A DNA stretch of 64,000 nt from Alistipes sp. (GTDB lineage: Bacteria; Bacteroidota; Bacteroidia; Bacteroidales; Rikenellaceae). The notes below the pieces were generated by a model that saw only the letters and a list, made by a program, of their open reading frames with translations, did no database searches and was not told where the DNA came from. The stretch is from positions 1 to 64,000 of the forward strand of contig JAFQAN010000012.1 in assembly GCA_017416915.1 (NCBI GenBank), read 5' to 3'. Shown here in pieces: positions 24,715-33,467 of this stretch; the first letter of the stretch is position 1; every line of letters starts with the position of its first letter. The translations under genes were made by a program, and so were the position numbers.

Positions 24715-25740
24715 ATGACAGCATCGAGATATACGCTCTATGGCTCGTCGCTCGACGAGTTGAAGGTCCTTGCCGAGGAGCTTGGTCTTCCGCGCTTCGC
24801 CCACAAGCAGATAGCGCGGTGGCTCTACACGCGCTTTGTCGGCAGCATCGACTCGATGACCGATTTATCGAAGGCGGCACGAAGCCTCTTGGAGGAGCAT
24901 TGTCGGTTGGGTCTTAGTGCGCCCCTCAAAGTGTCGGTGTCGGCAGATGGCACCAAGAAGTATCTGTTTGCCACCTCCGAGGGCGAGTATATCGAGTCGG
25001 CGCTCATCCCCGACGGCGAGCGTATGACGCTCTGCGTATCATCACAGGCGGGCTGTCGTATGGGGTGTAAGTTCTGCGCTACGGGGCGTATGGGCTTTCG
25101 TCATCAGCTGTCGGCAACGGAGATTATCAACCAGGTAATATCTATTCCTGAGCGCGACAGCCTCACAAATATCGTCTTTATGGGTATGGGCGAGCCGTTG
25201 GACAACATTGACAATGTGCTACGCGCCCTTGACATCCTCACCTCGGAGTGGGGTATGGCGTGGTCGCCCACACGTATTACCGTATCTACGGCGGGCGTGG
25301 CACGTACGCTGCCACGACTGCTCGACGAGCAGAAGGTGCATATCGCAGTGTCGCTGCACAACCCCTTTTCGGAGGAGCGCAAGGAGATAATGCCTATTGA
25401 GAACGCCTACTCTATCGTCGAGGTGTGCAACATCCTGCGCCGCTACGACTTTACGCACCAGCGCCGCGTATCGTTCGAGTATATCGTGCTTGACGGTATG
25501 AACGACACGCCGCGCCATATCAAGGAGCTGTGTAGGCTGCTCGACGGCATAAAGTGTCGCATCAACCTTATACGCTTTCACCGCATCCCCGACTCGCCAT
25601 TCTTCTCGCCTCAGTTGGAGCGCATCTTGGAGTTTCGCGACACGCTGACACGCCGCGGCATACAGACCACGCTGCGTGCCTCACGAGGCGAAGATATAGA
25701 GGCGGCGTGTGGACTGCTATCTACCGCCGAACAACGATGA
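24715..25740 (+). CDS. rlmN: 23S rRNA (adenine-2503-C2)-methyltransferase
   Basis: Radical-SAM enzyme methylating A2503 of 23S rRNA and A37 of some tRNAs. 341 residues, standard length. The iron-sulfur site is CRMGCKFC (CxxxCxxC) near residue 108, followed by GFRHQLSATEIINQV. The MGMGEPLDN motif and VSLHNPFSEERKEIMPI are family signatures, and the C-terminal Cys needed for the methyl-carrier step lies in GEDIEAACGLL. It is divergent from the tonB-type gene and 29 bp upstream of the GH97 gene. Confidence 0.96.
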   Translation: MTASRYTLYGSSLDELKVLAEELGLPRFAHKQIARWLYTRFVGSIDSMTDLSKAARSLLEEHCRLGLSAPLKVSVSADGTKKYLFATSEGEYIESALIPDGERMTLCVSSQAGCRMGCKFCATGRMGFRHQLSATEIINQVISIPERDSLTNIVFMGMGEPLDNIDNVLRALDILTSEWGMAWSPTRITVSTAGVARTLPRLLDEQKVHIAVSLHNPFSEERKEIMPIENAYSIVEVCNILRRYDFTHQRRVSFEYIVLDGMNDTPRHIKELCRLLDGIKCRINLIRFHRIPDSPFFSPQLERILEFRDTLTRRGIQTTLRASRGEDIEAACGLLSTAEQR

Positions 25741-25769
25741 TAACCGACTAAGCTAAAAACTTTTACGAT

Positions 25770-27794
25770 ATGAAAAAATACCTTATTATAGCCATTGCCC
25801 TACTTATAGGAACGTATAGCGCCGAGGCGGCATCGAGGAGTGTTGAGATAGTATCGCCCAACGGCAAAACCGTGATGGTTGTCGATTGGTCGAGAGGCAA
25901 CGCAGAGTGGAGCTTAAAGCACAACGACGAGGTTGTGGTTATGCCCTCGCGTCTGTCGATGACAACCGACCGAGGCACGTGGGGTAGCGACATCCGCTCG
26001 GCAAGTGTTAGACGTAGCAGCATAAAGCGCGACATCGAGGCTCCGATATATCGTCAGGCAAAGGTACACGACGAGTACAATGCCGCCGTGGTGGAGTTTC
26101 GCGGCCGTGGCTGCACATTCGCCGTCGAGGTGCGAGTATTTGACGATGGCGCCGCCTACCGCTTCCTCTCGCGCAGCAAGGGAGAGTATAAGGTCATCGA
26201 CGAACTTGCCGAGTTCAATGTTGGCAACCGCAAGGCGTGGATACCCTACGTAAATGCCAAGGCGAACGCCACATCGGACTATACGACGCAGTACTACACC
26301 TCGTTTGAGAACACCTACGACTATGTCGATGTCGAGAGGATAAATCCCCATCGTCTCATCTTTGCCCCTGTGGTTGTAGAGGCGGCAAATGGTGTAAAAC
26401 TATGTATTACAGAGGCCGACTTGGAGGACTACCCTGGTATGTTTCTCTCAAATGGCGACAGCAACGGCACTCTCGACACGGAGTTCGCCCCCGTACCCGA
26501 TAGGGTTGTGCAGGGCGACCACAATATGTTGCAAGGCATCGTCGTAACACGCAAGCCCTATATCGCCGAGTGCCGCGATAAGCGTAGCTTCCCGTGGCGT
26601 GTTGTTGCTGTGGCAGAGGAGGATAGAGAGTTGGCCGAGTGCGACATCGTATGGCGCTTGGCAAGCGATAACCGCCTCACGGACACCTCGTGGATAAAAC
26701 CTGGCAAGGTGGCGTGGGAGTGGTGGAACCACTGGGGTCTGTATGGCGTGGACTTCCGCGCAGGCGTGAACAACGAGACCTATAAGCACTATATCGACTT
26801 CGCCTCGGAGATGGGCATCGAGTATGTCATCTTGGATGAGGGTTGGAGCGTTACGGGCGCCGCCGACCTTATGCAGGTTGTCCCCGAGATAGATTTACCT
26901 ATGCTCGTAAGCTACGCCCGTGAGCGCAACGTTGGCATCATCCTCTGGGCAGGCTACTGGGCGCTGAACCGCGACATCGAGGGTCTCTGTCGCCACTTTG
27001 CCGATATGGGTGTGGCGGGCTTCAAAATCGACTTTATGGACCGCGACGACCAGCCTATGGTACGTTTCTACTACGACGTGGCGAAGGCTGCCGCCGAGAA
27101 CCACCTCCTCGTCGATTTCCACGGCGCTTACAAGCCCACTGGATTGTCGCGCACATACCCCAATGTTGTTAATTTTGAGGGTGTTCACGGCTTAGAGCAG
27201 ATGAAGTGGAGTCCCGAGAGTGTGGACCAGATAAGCTACGATGTTACCATCCCCTTCATCCGCGCTGTGGCGGGTCCGATGGACTATACGCAGGGTGCTA
27301 TGCGCAACGCCGTAGGCGGCAACTACCACCCGAGCAACACCGAGCCTATGAGCCAGGGTACACGCTGCCACCAGCTCGCACTATACGGAGTCCTCGACTC
27401 GCCGTTAAATATGCTCTGCGACTCGCCCTCGGCATACCGCAAAGAGGCTGAGTGCGCGCAACTTATCGCCGACATACCCACCACGTGGGACGAGACACAC
27501 TGCCTCGGCGGCAAGATTGGCGAGTACGTGGTTATGGCACGTCGCAAAGGCGATGTAGCATATATCGCGGGACTCAACGGCCATACACCGCGCGAGATAA
27601 ACCTCACGCCGCTGCTGCGCGCCTTCAACAACTATATCGGCGAGGTGGAGATATTCTGCGACGGTCGCAATGCCGACATCTACGGTCAGGACTACATACG
27701 CCGCAGCTATACCGCCGAGCAGCACGACCTGATACCCGCCTATCTGCATATGGCATCGGGTGGCGGCTTCCTTGTGAAGATAACCCTGAGATAG
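25770..27794 (+). CDS. Glycoside hydrolase family 97, probable retaining alpha-galactosidase type
   Basis: 674 residues, signal peptide 1-20 (ends AEAAS) without lipobox, so likely periplasmic. The fold is N-terminal beta-sandwich (~22-290), (beta/alpha)8 barrel (~310-575) and a C-terminal beta domain. GH97 contains inverting glucosidases (SusB) and retaining galactosidases. Here the barrel strand GFKIDFMDRDDQ offers Asp421 as a nucleophile, as in the retaining branch; the acid/base is probably Glu470 or Glu476 in NFEGVHGLEQ. Other landmarks: WEWWNHWG and LDEGWS. It leads a tight GH97-GH92-GH92 group. Retaining versus inverting is inference from the Asp position. Confidence 0.85.
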   Translation: MKKYLIIAIALLIGTYSAEAASRSVEIVSPNGKTVMVVDWSRGNAEWSLKHNDEVVVMPSRLSMTTDRGTWGSDIRSASVRRSSIKRDIEAPIYRQAKVHDEYNAAVVEFRGRGCTFAVEVRVFDDGAAYRFLSRSKGEYKVIDELAEFNVGNRKAWIPYVNAKANATSDYTTQYYTSFENTYDYVDVERINPHRLIFAPVVVEAANGVKLCITEADLEDYPGMFLSNGDSNGTLDTEFAPVPDRVVQGDHNMLQGIVVTRKPYIAECRDKRSFPWRVVAVAEEDRELAECDIVWRLASDNRLTDTSWIKPGKVAWEWWNHWGLYGVDFRAGVNNETYKHYIDFASEMGIEYVILDEGWSVTGAADLMQVVPEIDLPMLVSYARERNVGIILWAGYWALNRDIEGLCRHFADMGVAGFKIDFMDRDDQPMVRFYYDVAKAAAENHLLVDFHGAYKPTGLSRTYPNVVNFEGVHGLEQMKWSPESVDQISYDVTIPFIRAVAGPMDYTQGAMRNAVGGNYHPSNTEPMSQGTRCHQLALYGVLDSPLNMLCDSPSAYRKEAECAQLIADIPTTWDETHCLGGKIGEYVVMARRKGDVAYIAGLNGHTPREINLTPLLRAFNNYIGEVEIFCDGRNADIYGQDYIRRSYTAEQHDLIPAYLHMASGGGFLVKITLR

Positions 27795-27850
27795 ACCCCG
27801 CTGTTTAAGGTTAAGAGTGGTACTATAAATTGAGTATAAGCAAGTTATTT

Positions 27851-30127
27851 ATGGCAGTACGCTTAGGTAAGATATTATCGCTGGCAGTAGCCCTCGTAGC
27901 ACCCTACGTCATCTATGCCGCGGAGGATGCGCCAAGCACTCCGCACGACTATGCCTCGTGGGTAAACCCCTTCATCGGCACGGCAAACTACGGCACAACA
28001 AACCCTGGTGCGGTGTTACCACACGGTATGATGTCGGTGGTGCCGTTCAATGTTACAGGCTCCGACGAAAACCGCTACGACAAGGACCGCACGTGGTGGT
28101 CCACACCCTACGACATACGCAACAGCTATATGGTCGGCTTCGCCCACGGCTCGCTTAGCGGTGTGGGGTGTCCCGAGTTGGGCGGCATAATAACTATGGC
28201 TACCACGGGTGAGGTACAGCCCAACAAGTGCGACCACGGCTCGGCGTATGAGGCAGAGGTGGCAGAGGCGGGCTACTACGCCACCACCTATACCCGCTAC
28301 GGCATACGCGCCGAGGCCACGGCAACGACACGCGCCGCCATCGAGCGATACACCTTCGAGCAGGGTGGCGAGGCAAATATCCTCGTGGATATGGGTACGG
28401 CACTCTCGAACGAGTCGGGTGCTATGCTACGCCGTGTTAGCGACAGCGAGGTTGAGGGTATGCGCCTTATGGGTACGTTCTGCTACACCTCGCAGGCGGT
28501 ATTTCCCGTATATTTCGTGGCTCGTATATCAACCCCAGCCAAGAGTACGGGCTACTGGAAGCTACAACCCGAGATGACAGGCATCGAGGCGCAGTGGGCA
28601 GGCGATAGTGGCGAGTATAAGCTTTATGAGCGCTATTCGCGCGAGATTATGGGCGACGACATAGGCTTCTACTTCTCGTTAGGCGAGGTAGAGGCGGGTA
28701 CCGAGGTAGAGCTGCGCATAGGCATATCGTACGTATCAATAGAGAACGCTCGCCGCAACCTCGACGCGGAGATAGGCTCAACACCATTCGACGATGTGCG
28801 TCAAGCAGCCCGCAACGCCTGGAACGAGAAGCTCGGACGGATACGTGTCGAGGGAGGCACGGACGAGGAGCGCACGATATTTTATACGGCCCTCTACCAC
28901 GCCCTACTACACCCCAACCTGCTGAGCGACGTAAATGGCGAATACCCCTCGATGGAGGGTGGCGAGAGGCTCCTTGCTGTGGACTACGACCGCTACACGG
29001 TATTCTCGCTATGGGACACCTATCGCAATGTGCATCAACTTCTTACGCTCAGCTACCCCGAGCAGCAGCGCGATATGCTCAGGTCGATGGTCGATATGTC
29101 GAAGGAGTGGGGCTGGCTGCCACGCTGGGAGCTTTACGGTCGCGAGACCTACACTATGGAGGGCGACCCCGCAATAGCTGTCATCGTCGATAGCTACCTA
29201 AAAGGGTTGCGCGACTTCGATGTCGATGCAGCCTACGAGGCGATGAAGCGCTCGGCAACCACCGAGGGTAAGAACAACCCCATACGTCGCGACATAGACC
29301 CCTACATCGAGCGCGGATATATCCCCGTAGGGTGGTTTGCTGCCGATATGTCGGGCGACAACTCCGTGTCGCACGCCTTGGAGTACTGCGTTGCGGACCA
29401 CGCCCTTGCACGTCTTGCACGCGAGAGGGGCGACATCGCCTTTGCCGAGCAGATGGAGCGCCGCGCAGCAAGCTGGCGCAACTACTTCTCGAAGGCTGAC
29501 GGCACGATGCGTCCCATAGCTCTCGACGGCAAGTTTATCGAGCCGTTCGACCCCGCCGCAGGTGCCAACTTTACCAACGCCGTGGGCTTCCACGAGGGCA
29601 GCGCGTGGAACTACACCTTCTTCGTACCTCACGACATCGAGGGACTCATTAAGATTATGGGTGGCGAAAAGAGGTTTATCGCCTCGCTAAAAAGGGTCTT
29701 CGACGAGGGTTACTACGACCCCACCAACGAGCCTGACATCGCATACCCCTACCTTTTCAGCCGCGTAAAGGGCCACGAGTACCTCACACAGGAGTTGGTA
29801 CGCAGGCTCCTCGACGAGAACTACACCACACAGGCAGATGGACTTCCAGGCAACGACGACACAGGAACGATGTCGGCGTGGGCGGTATTCTCGATGATGG
29901 GCATCTACCCCGACTGCCCAGGCGAACCATACTACACCATCACCACACCACGCTTCAAACGCGTGGAGATGGATACGGCGCACGGCACCATTACCATCAC
30001 CACCGAGGGCGAGGGCAACTACATCAAGCGCGATGGCGTAGAGCTTGGCGGCAGACGCATCAACCGCTTCCGCATATCGCACGATGAACTCATAAAGGCA
30101 AAAGAATTAAATCTAAAACTATATTAA
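27851..30127 (+). CDS. Glycoside hydrolase family 92 (alpha-mannosidase type), secreted
   Basis: GH92 enzymes are calcium-dependent inverting exo-alpha-mannosidases. 758 residues from the ATG at 27851; a TTG at 27830 would add seven residues but is less likely. Signal peptide ends VIYAAED. Family motifs: WVNPFIGTANYGTTNPGAVLP at the N-terminus, TVFSLWDTYRNVHQL, the acid-bearing FHEGSAWNYTFFVPHD, and GNDDTGTMSAWAVF carrying the catalytic Asp pair. Linkage specificity cannot be read. It follows GH97 by about 55 bp and its stop is 1 bp before the next GH92 gene, so the two are coupled. Confidence 0.9.
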   Translation: MAVRLGKILSLAVALVAPYVIYAAEDAPSTPHDYASWVNPFIGTANYGTTNPGAVLPHGMMSVVPFNVTGSDENRYDKDRTWWSTPYDIRNSYMVGFAHGSLSGVGCPELGGIITMATTGEVQPNKCDHGSAYEAEVAEAGYYATTYTRYGIRAEATATTRAAIERYTFEQGGEANILVDMGTALSNESGAMLRRVSDSEVEGMRLMGTFCYTSQAVFPVYFVARISTPAKSTGYWKLQPEMTGIEAQWAGDSGEYKLYERYSREIMGDDIGFYFSLGEVEAGTEVELRIGISYVSIENARRNLDAEIGSTPFDDVRQAARNAWNEKLGRIRVEGGTDEERTIFYTALYHALLHPNLLSDVNGEYPSMEGGERLLAVDYDRYTVFSLWDTYRNVHQLLTLSYPEQQRDMLRSMVDMSKEWGWLPRWELYGRETYTMEGDPAIAVIVDSYLKGLRDFDVDAAYEAMKRSATTEGKNNPIRRDIDPYIERGYIPVGWFAADMSGDNSVSHALEYCVADHALARLARERGDIAFAEQMERRAASWRNYFSKADGTMRPIALDGKFIEPFDPAAGANFTNAVGFHEGSAWNYTFFVPHDIEGLIKIMGGEKRFIASLKRVFDEGYYDPTNEPDIAYPYLFSRVKGHEYLTQELVRRLLDENYTTQADGLPGNDDTGTMSAWAVFSMMGIYPDCPGEPYYTITTPRFKRVEMDTAHGTITITTEGEGNYIKRDGVELGGRRINRFRISHDELIKAKELNLKLY

Positions 30128-30128
30128 A

Positions 30129-32312
30129 ATGAAGAAGTTAGTTAGTATTTTAGCAACAGCTGCCTTGTTTGCCAGCTGTGCAGCTCCCGAGACGGCAACG
30201 CCCGATTATGCTGCCCTTGTAAATCCGAAGATTGGCTCGGGTGGCCACGGACACGTCTTTGTGGGAGCCAACGTACCCTTCGGTATGACGCAGGTGGGTC
30301 CTACCAGCATCACTCAGGAGTGGGACTGGTGTTCGGGCTACCACGACTCGGAGAATAGCGTCATCGGCTTCTCGCACACCCACCTTTCGGGTACGGGCTG
30401 CGGCGACCTCTTTGACGTTACGCTTATGCCTGTAACGGGCGAAGTACCCTATGGTCGCGGTCGTTTGGGCGACTACACCACAGGTTTTTGGTCGGAGGCA
30501 GACCGCGAGAAGGAGGTTGTCGAGCCAGGCTACTACTCGGTACCTCTCACGCGCTACAACATCACCGCCGAGATGACCGCCACGGAGCGTGGTGGTCTGC
30601 ACCGCTACACCTTCCCTGCAAGCGACCAGGCGGCCATCATCCTTGACCTCGTACACGGCGGCTGTTTCGACCGTCCCGAGGACCTCTATGCTGAGGCGGT
30701 GGGCAACAACCGCGTAGTAGGACGACGCCACAGCTGGGGCTGGTCAAACAACCAGAAGGTATATTTCGTCATCGAATTTTCTAAACCTTTCGAGAAGTTT
30801 GAGCCTATCGGCGAGGAGAACTGGTACTACCGCATACACTTCAACACCGAGGAGGGTGAGCAGATTGGCGTTAAGGTAGCCCTCTCATCGACAAGCCCCG
30901 AGGGTGCTGAGCTTAACTTCAACGCCGAGGTCGCCAACATCGACTTCGACACGGCACGTAGCGAGGCTCGCCGCAAGTGGAACGACGAGTTTGCGAAGTT
31001 CACTATCGAGGGCGCTACCGATGCTCAGAAGGAGATATTCTACACCGCCATATACCATATGTACGTTGCGCCATCGCTCTTCTCGGATGTCGATGGAACG
31101 TATCGTGGCGCCGACAACGAGATTCACGCCAACCCAGGCCACGACACCTACACCACCTTCTCGCTGTGGGACACCTATCGTACTAAGCTGCCACTGATGA
31201 CCATCACGCACCCCGAGCGTATGGACGACGTGGTAAATACGATGATAAACATCTGCGACGAGCAGGGCTTCCTGCCTATCTGGCACCTTTGGGGCTGGGA
31301 TAACGGCTGTATGGTCGGCTCACCTGGCATTATCGCCGTATCGGACGCAGTGGCTAAGGGCGTCGAGGGTATCGACGCTGAGCGCGCTTGGGGCGCCATC
31401 AAGACATCATATATGCACGACATCCGCGGTGGCAGATACCGCAAGCAGTATGGCTTTATGCCCAACGACTTGCAGGGGGAGTCTATCGCTCACGATATGG
31501 AGTTCGCCATTGCCGACGCTGCGGCATTGGAGGTAGCACAGTTACTTGACAAGACGGAGGATGCCGCATACTTGGAGAAGCGTAGCCACTCGTGGCTCAA
31601 CTACTTCGACCCCACAACAGGCTTCGTACGTGGCAAGTCATCGAAGGGCGAATGGAGAGAGGATTTTAATCCGTATAACGCATCGCGCATCGCTAATGAG
31701 TACTGTGAAGGCAACGCTTGGCAATATACGTGGCTTGTACCCCACGACCTCGACCTCTTGGTAGAGTGCTTCGGCGGCGTGGATAAGACCATCGAGCGTC
31801 TCGACGAGCTTTTCACCACCGACAGCAAGATGGAGGGCGAGGATGTTACCCCCGACATCTCGGGTCTTATCGGTCAGTATGTTCACGGCAACGAGCCGAG
31901 CCACCATATCATCTACTTCTACACGATGCTTGGCGAGCCGTGGAAGGCTGCCGACCGCTTGAAGGAGGTTATGGATACAATGTATTCGACAGAGGTTGAT
32001 GGTCTGTCGGGCAACGAGGACGTAGGTCAGATGTCGGCGTGGTACATTATGACAACCTACGGCTTCTACCCCGTAGAGCCTGCTACGGGCAAGTATGTCT
32101 TGGGCGCACCCCAGGTCGATGCTGCTACGCTAAGGGTTGCTGGTGGCGAGTTCAAGGTTATCCGCGAGGGTTACTCCGAGACCAACCGCTATGTTCAGAG
32201 CGTCGAGCTTAATGGCGAGCCTCTGAACCGCAACTACATCACCCACGACGAGATTATCGCTGGTGGAGAGTTGAAGTTCATAATGGGTAGCGACAAGAGC
32301 GTTTGGTACTAA
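30129..32312 (+). CDS. Glycoside hydrolase family 92 lipoprotein (alpha-mannosidase type)
   Basis: 727 residues with lipobox FASC (Cys17), so membrane-anchored, unlike the upstream paralog. Motifs: LVNPKIGSGGHGHVFVGANVP, TFSLWDTYRTKLPL, YCEGNAWQYTWLVPHD (acid Glu in EGNAWQY) and GNEDVGQMSAWYIM. It matches the classic alpha-mannosidase GH92 pattern more closely than the first copy does. Starts 1 bp after it and ends the cluster before a strong terminator. One soluble and one anchored enzyme may divide work on the same glycan; that is inference. Confidence 0.92.
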   Translation: MKKLVSILATAALFASCAAPETATPDYAALVNPKIGSGGHGHVFVGANVPFGMTQVGPTSITQEWDWCSGYHDSENSVIGFSHTHLSGTGCGDLFDVTLMPVTGEVPYGRGRLGDYTTGFWSEADREKEVVEPGYYSVPLTRYNITAEMTATERGGLHRYTFPASDQAAIILDLVHGGCFDRPEDLYAEAVGNNRVVGRRHSWGWSNNQKVYFVIEFSKPFEKFEPIGEENWYYRIHFNTEEGEQIGVKVALSSTSPEGAELNFNAEVANIDFDTARSEARRKWNDEFAKFTIEGATDAQKEIFYTAIYHMYVAPSLFSDVDGTYRGADNEIHANPGHDTYTTFSLWDTYRTKLPLMTITHPERMDDVVNTMINICDEQGFLPIWHLWGWDNGCMVGSPGIIAVSDAVAKGVEGIDAERAWGAIKTSYMHDIRGGRYRKQYGFMPNDLQGESIAHDMEFAIADAAALEVAQLLDKTEDAAYLEKRSHSWLNYFDPTTGFVRGKSSKGEWREDFNPYNASRIANEYCEGNAWQYTWLVPHDLDLLVECFGGVDKTIERLDELFTTDSKMEGEDVTPDISGLIGQYVHGNEPSHHIIYFYTMLGEPWKAADRLKEVMDTMYSTEVDGLSGNEDVGQMSAWYIMTTYGFYPVEPATGKYVLGAPQVDAATLRVAGGEFKVIREGYSETNRYVQSVELNGEPLNRNYITHDEIIAGGELKFIMGSDKSVWY

Positions 32313-32320
32313 AACAGAGT

Positions 32321-32355
32321 GTATGCAAGTGCCTCAATATGGGGCATTTGCATAC
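32321..32355 (+). terminator. Terminator of the GH97-GH92-GH92 cluster
   Basis: GTATGCAAGTGCC pairs with GGCATTTGCATAC (one G-T pair) around a 9-nt loop. The T-tract is poor, but the stem is long and directly follows the last stop. Confidence 0.7.
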
Positions 32356-32380
32356 TTATCGCTAAAATAGTTGATAAAAG

Positions 32381-32412
32381 TTGTACTTTTTAGGCGAAAG
32401 TTTGTACATTTG
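32381..32412 (+). promoter_or_regulatory. Promoter of the yitT-priA-comF run
   Basis: TTG at 32381 and TACATTTG at 32405-32412 with a 21-bp spacer. Leader to the ATG at 32460 is about 43 nt. Confidence 0.65.
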
Positions 32413-32459
32413 CCGCGAATTAGAGACACTATTGCTACTAACAATTACTGTTTTTTGAT

Positions 32460-33446
32460 ATGAGTTTGAACATTACCTCTCGTGATATCTTGGTAGGTAT
32501 CAAAGAGTACCTCTTGATGACATTCGGTATGTTTTGCTACGCCTTTGGCTGGTTGCAGTGCGTATTGCCCGCAGGTGGTATGGGTGGTGGTGCAGCAGGT
32601 TTGGCTACTATCACCAACGCAATACTCCCCGAGAGCGTGGCATCGGTGCTTACTATCGGTACGTTGGTGTTCATCATCAACGTCATCCTTCTCGCATTGG
32701 GTGTTATGATTGTGGGCTGGAAGTTCGGCATCAAGACACTCTACTGTATTCTTATGATGTCGGTTATGTTTAACCTCGTTGAGGCATATTTCCCCGATGG
32801 CATTATGGTCAAGATGTTTGCCGAGGTTGCGGCTGGCGATCTGCTCCTTGTCGTCCTTGGTGCAGCATCGTGTGGCGTAGGTATTGCCGTATCATTTATG
32901 CAGGGCGGCTCTACTGGTGGCACCGACATCGTAGCAATGATTATCAACAAGTTCCGTCGCGTAAGCTATGGCCGTGTGCTGCTTATGACCGACTGCGGCA
33001 TCCTTATAGCGTCGCTCTTCATTACCAGCCAGATTCCCGAGATTGACCCCGAGACGAGCGCCTCGACGATGATTACCGTGGAGCCTCTATCATCGTTGGC
33101 ATTTGCACGTATGGTTTATGGCTTTATTATGATTGCCGTCATTGGCTACACTGTCGATTTGGTACAGTCGGGTAACCAGCAGTCTAACCAGATTATGATA
33201 TTCTGCAAGGACTACGAGACAATGGCCGAGATAATTAACACGAAGGCTCACCGCGGCGCAACGCTTATCGACACTATGGGCTGGTACACCAAGACCCCGT
33301 CAAAGACGGTGATGGTCGTATGCCGCAAGCGCGATACGGCGATGATTCTCAAACTTGTAAAGGAGGTTGATCCCACCGCCTTTATCACCGTAGGCTCAGT
33401 TATGGGAGTCTATGGTCAGGGCTTCGACGCCCTCAACAAGGCCTAA
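32460..33446 (+). CDS. YitT-family membrane protein
   Basis: 328 residues. The first ~215 residues hold five or six membrane helices of the YitT (DUF161) type, including the Gly-rich LPAGGMGGGAAGLATITN and SFMQGGSTGGTDIVAMIINK. The C-terminal ~90 residues are the soluble DUF2179 domain (QIMIFCKDYETMAEIIN... GATLIDTMGWYTK). The molecular role of the family is not established; a transport function is often suggested. First gene of a run with priA (21-bp gap) and comF. Confidence 0.88.
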   Translation: MSLNITSRDILVGIKEYLLMTFGMFCYAFGWLQCVLPAGGMGGGAAGLATITNAILPESVASVLTIGTLVFIINVILLALGVMIVGWKFGIKTLYCILMMSVMFNLVEAYFPDGIMVKMFAEVAAGDLLLVVLGAASCGVGIAVSFMQGGSTGGTDIVAMIINKFRRVSYGRVLLMTDCGILIASLFITSQIPEIDPETSASTMITVEPLSSLAFARMVYGFIMIAVIGYTVDLVQSGNQQSNQIMIFCKDYETMAEIINTKAHRGATLIDTMGWYTKTPSKTVMVVCRKRDTAMILKLVKEVDPTAFITVGSVMGVYGQGFDALNKA

Positions 33447-33467
33447 TAGCCACAAACAACTGCTGCC

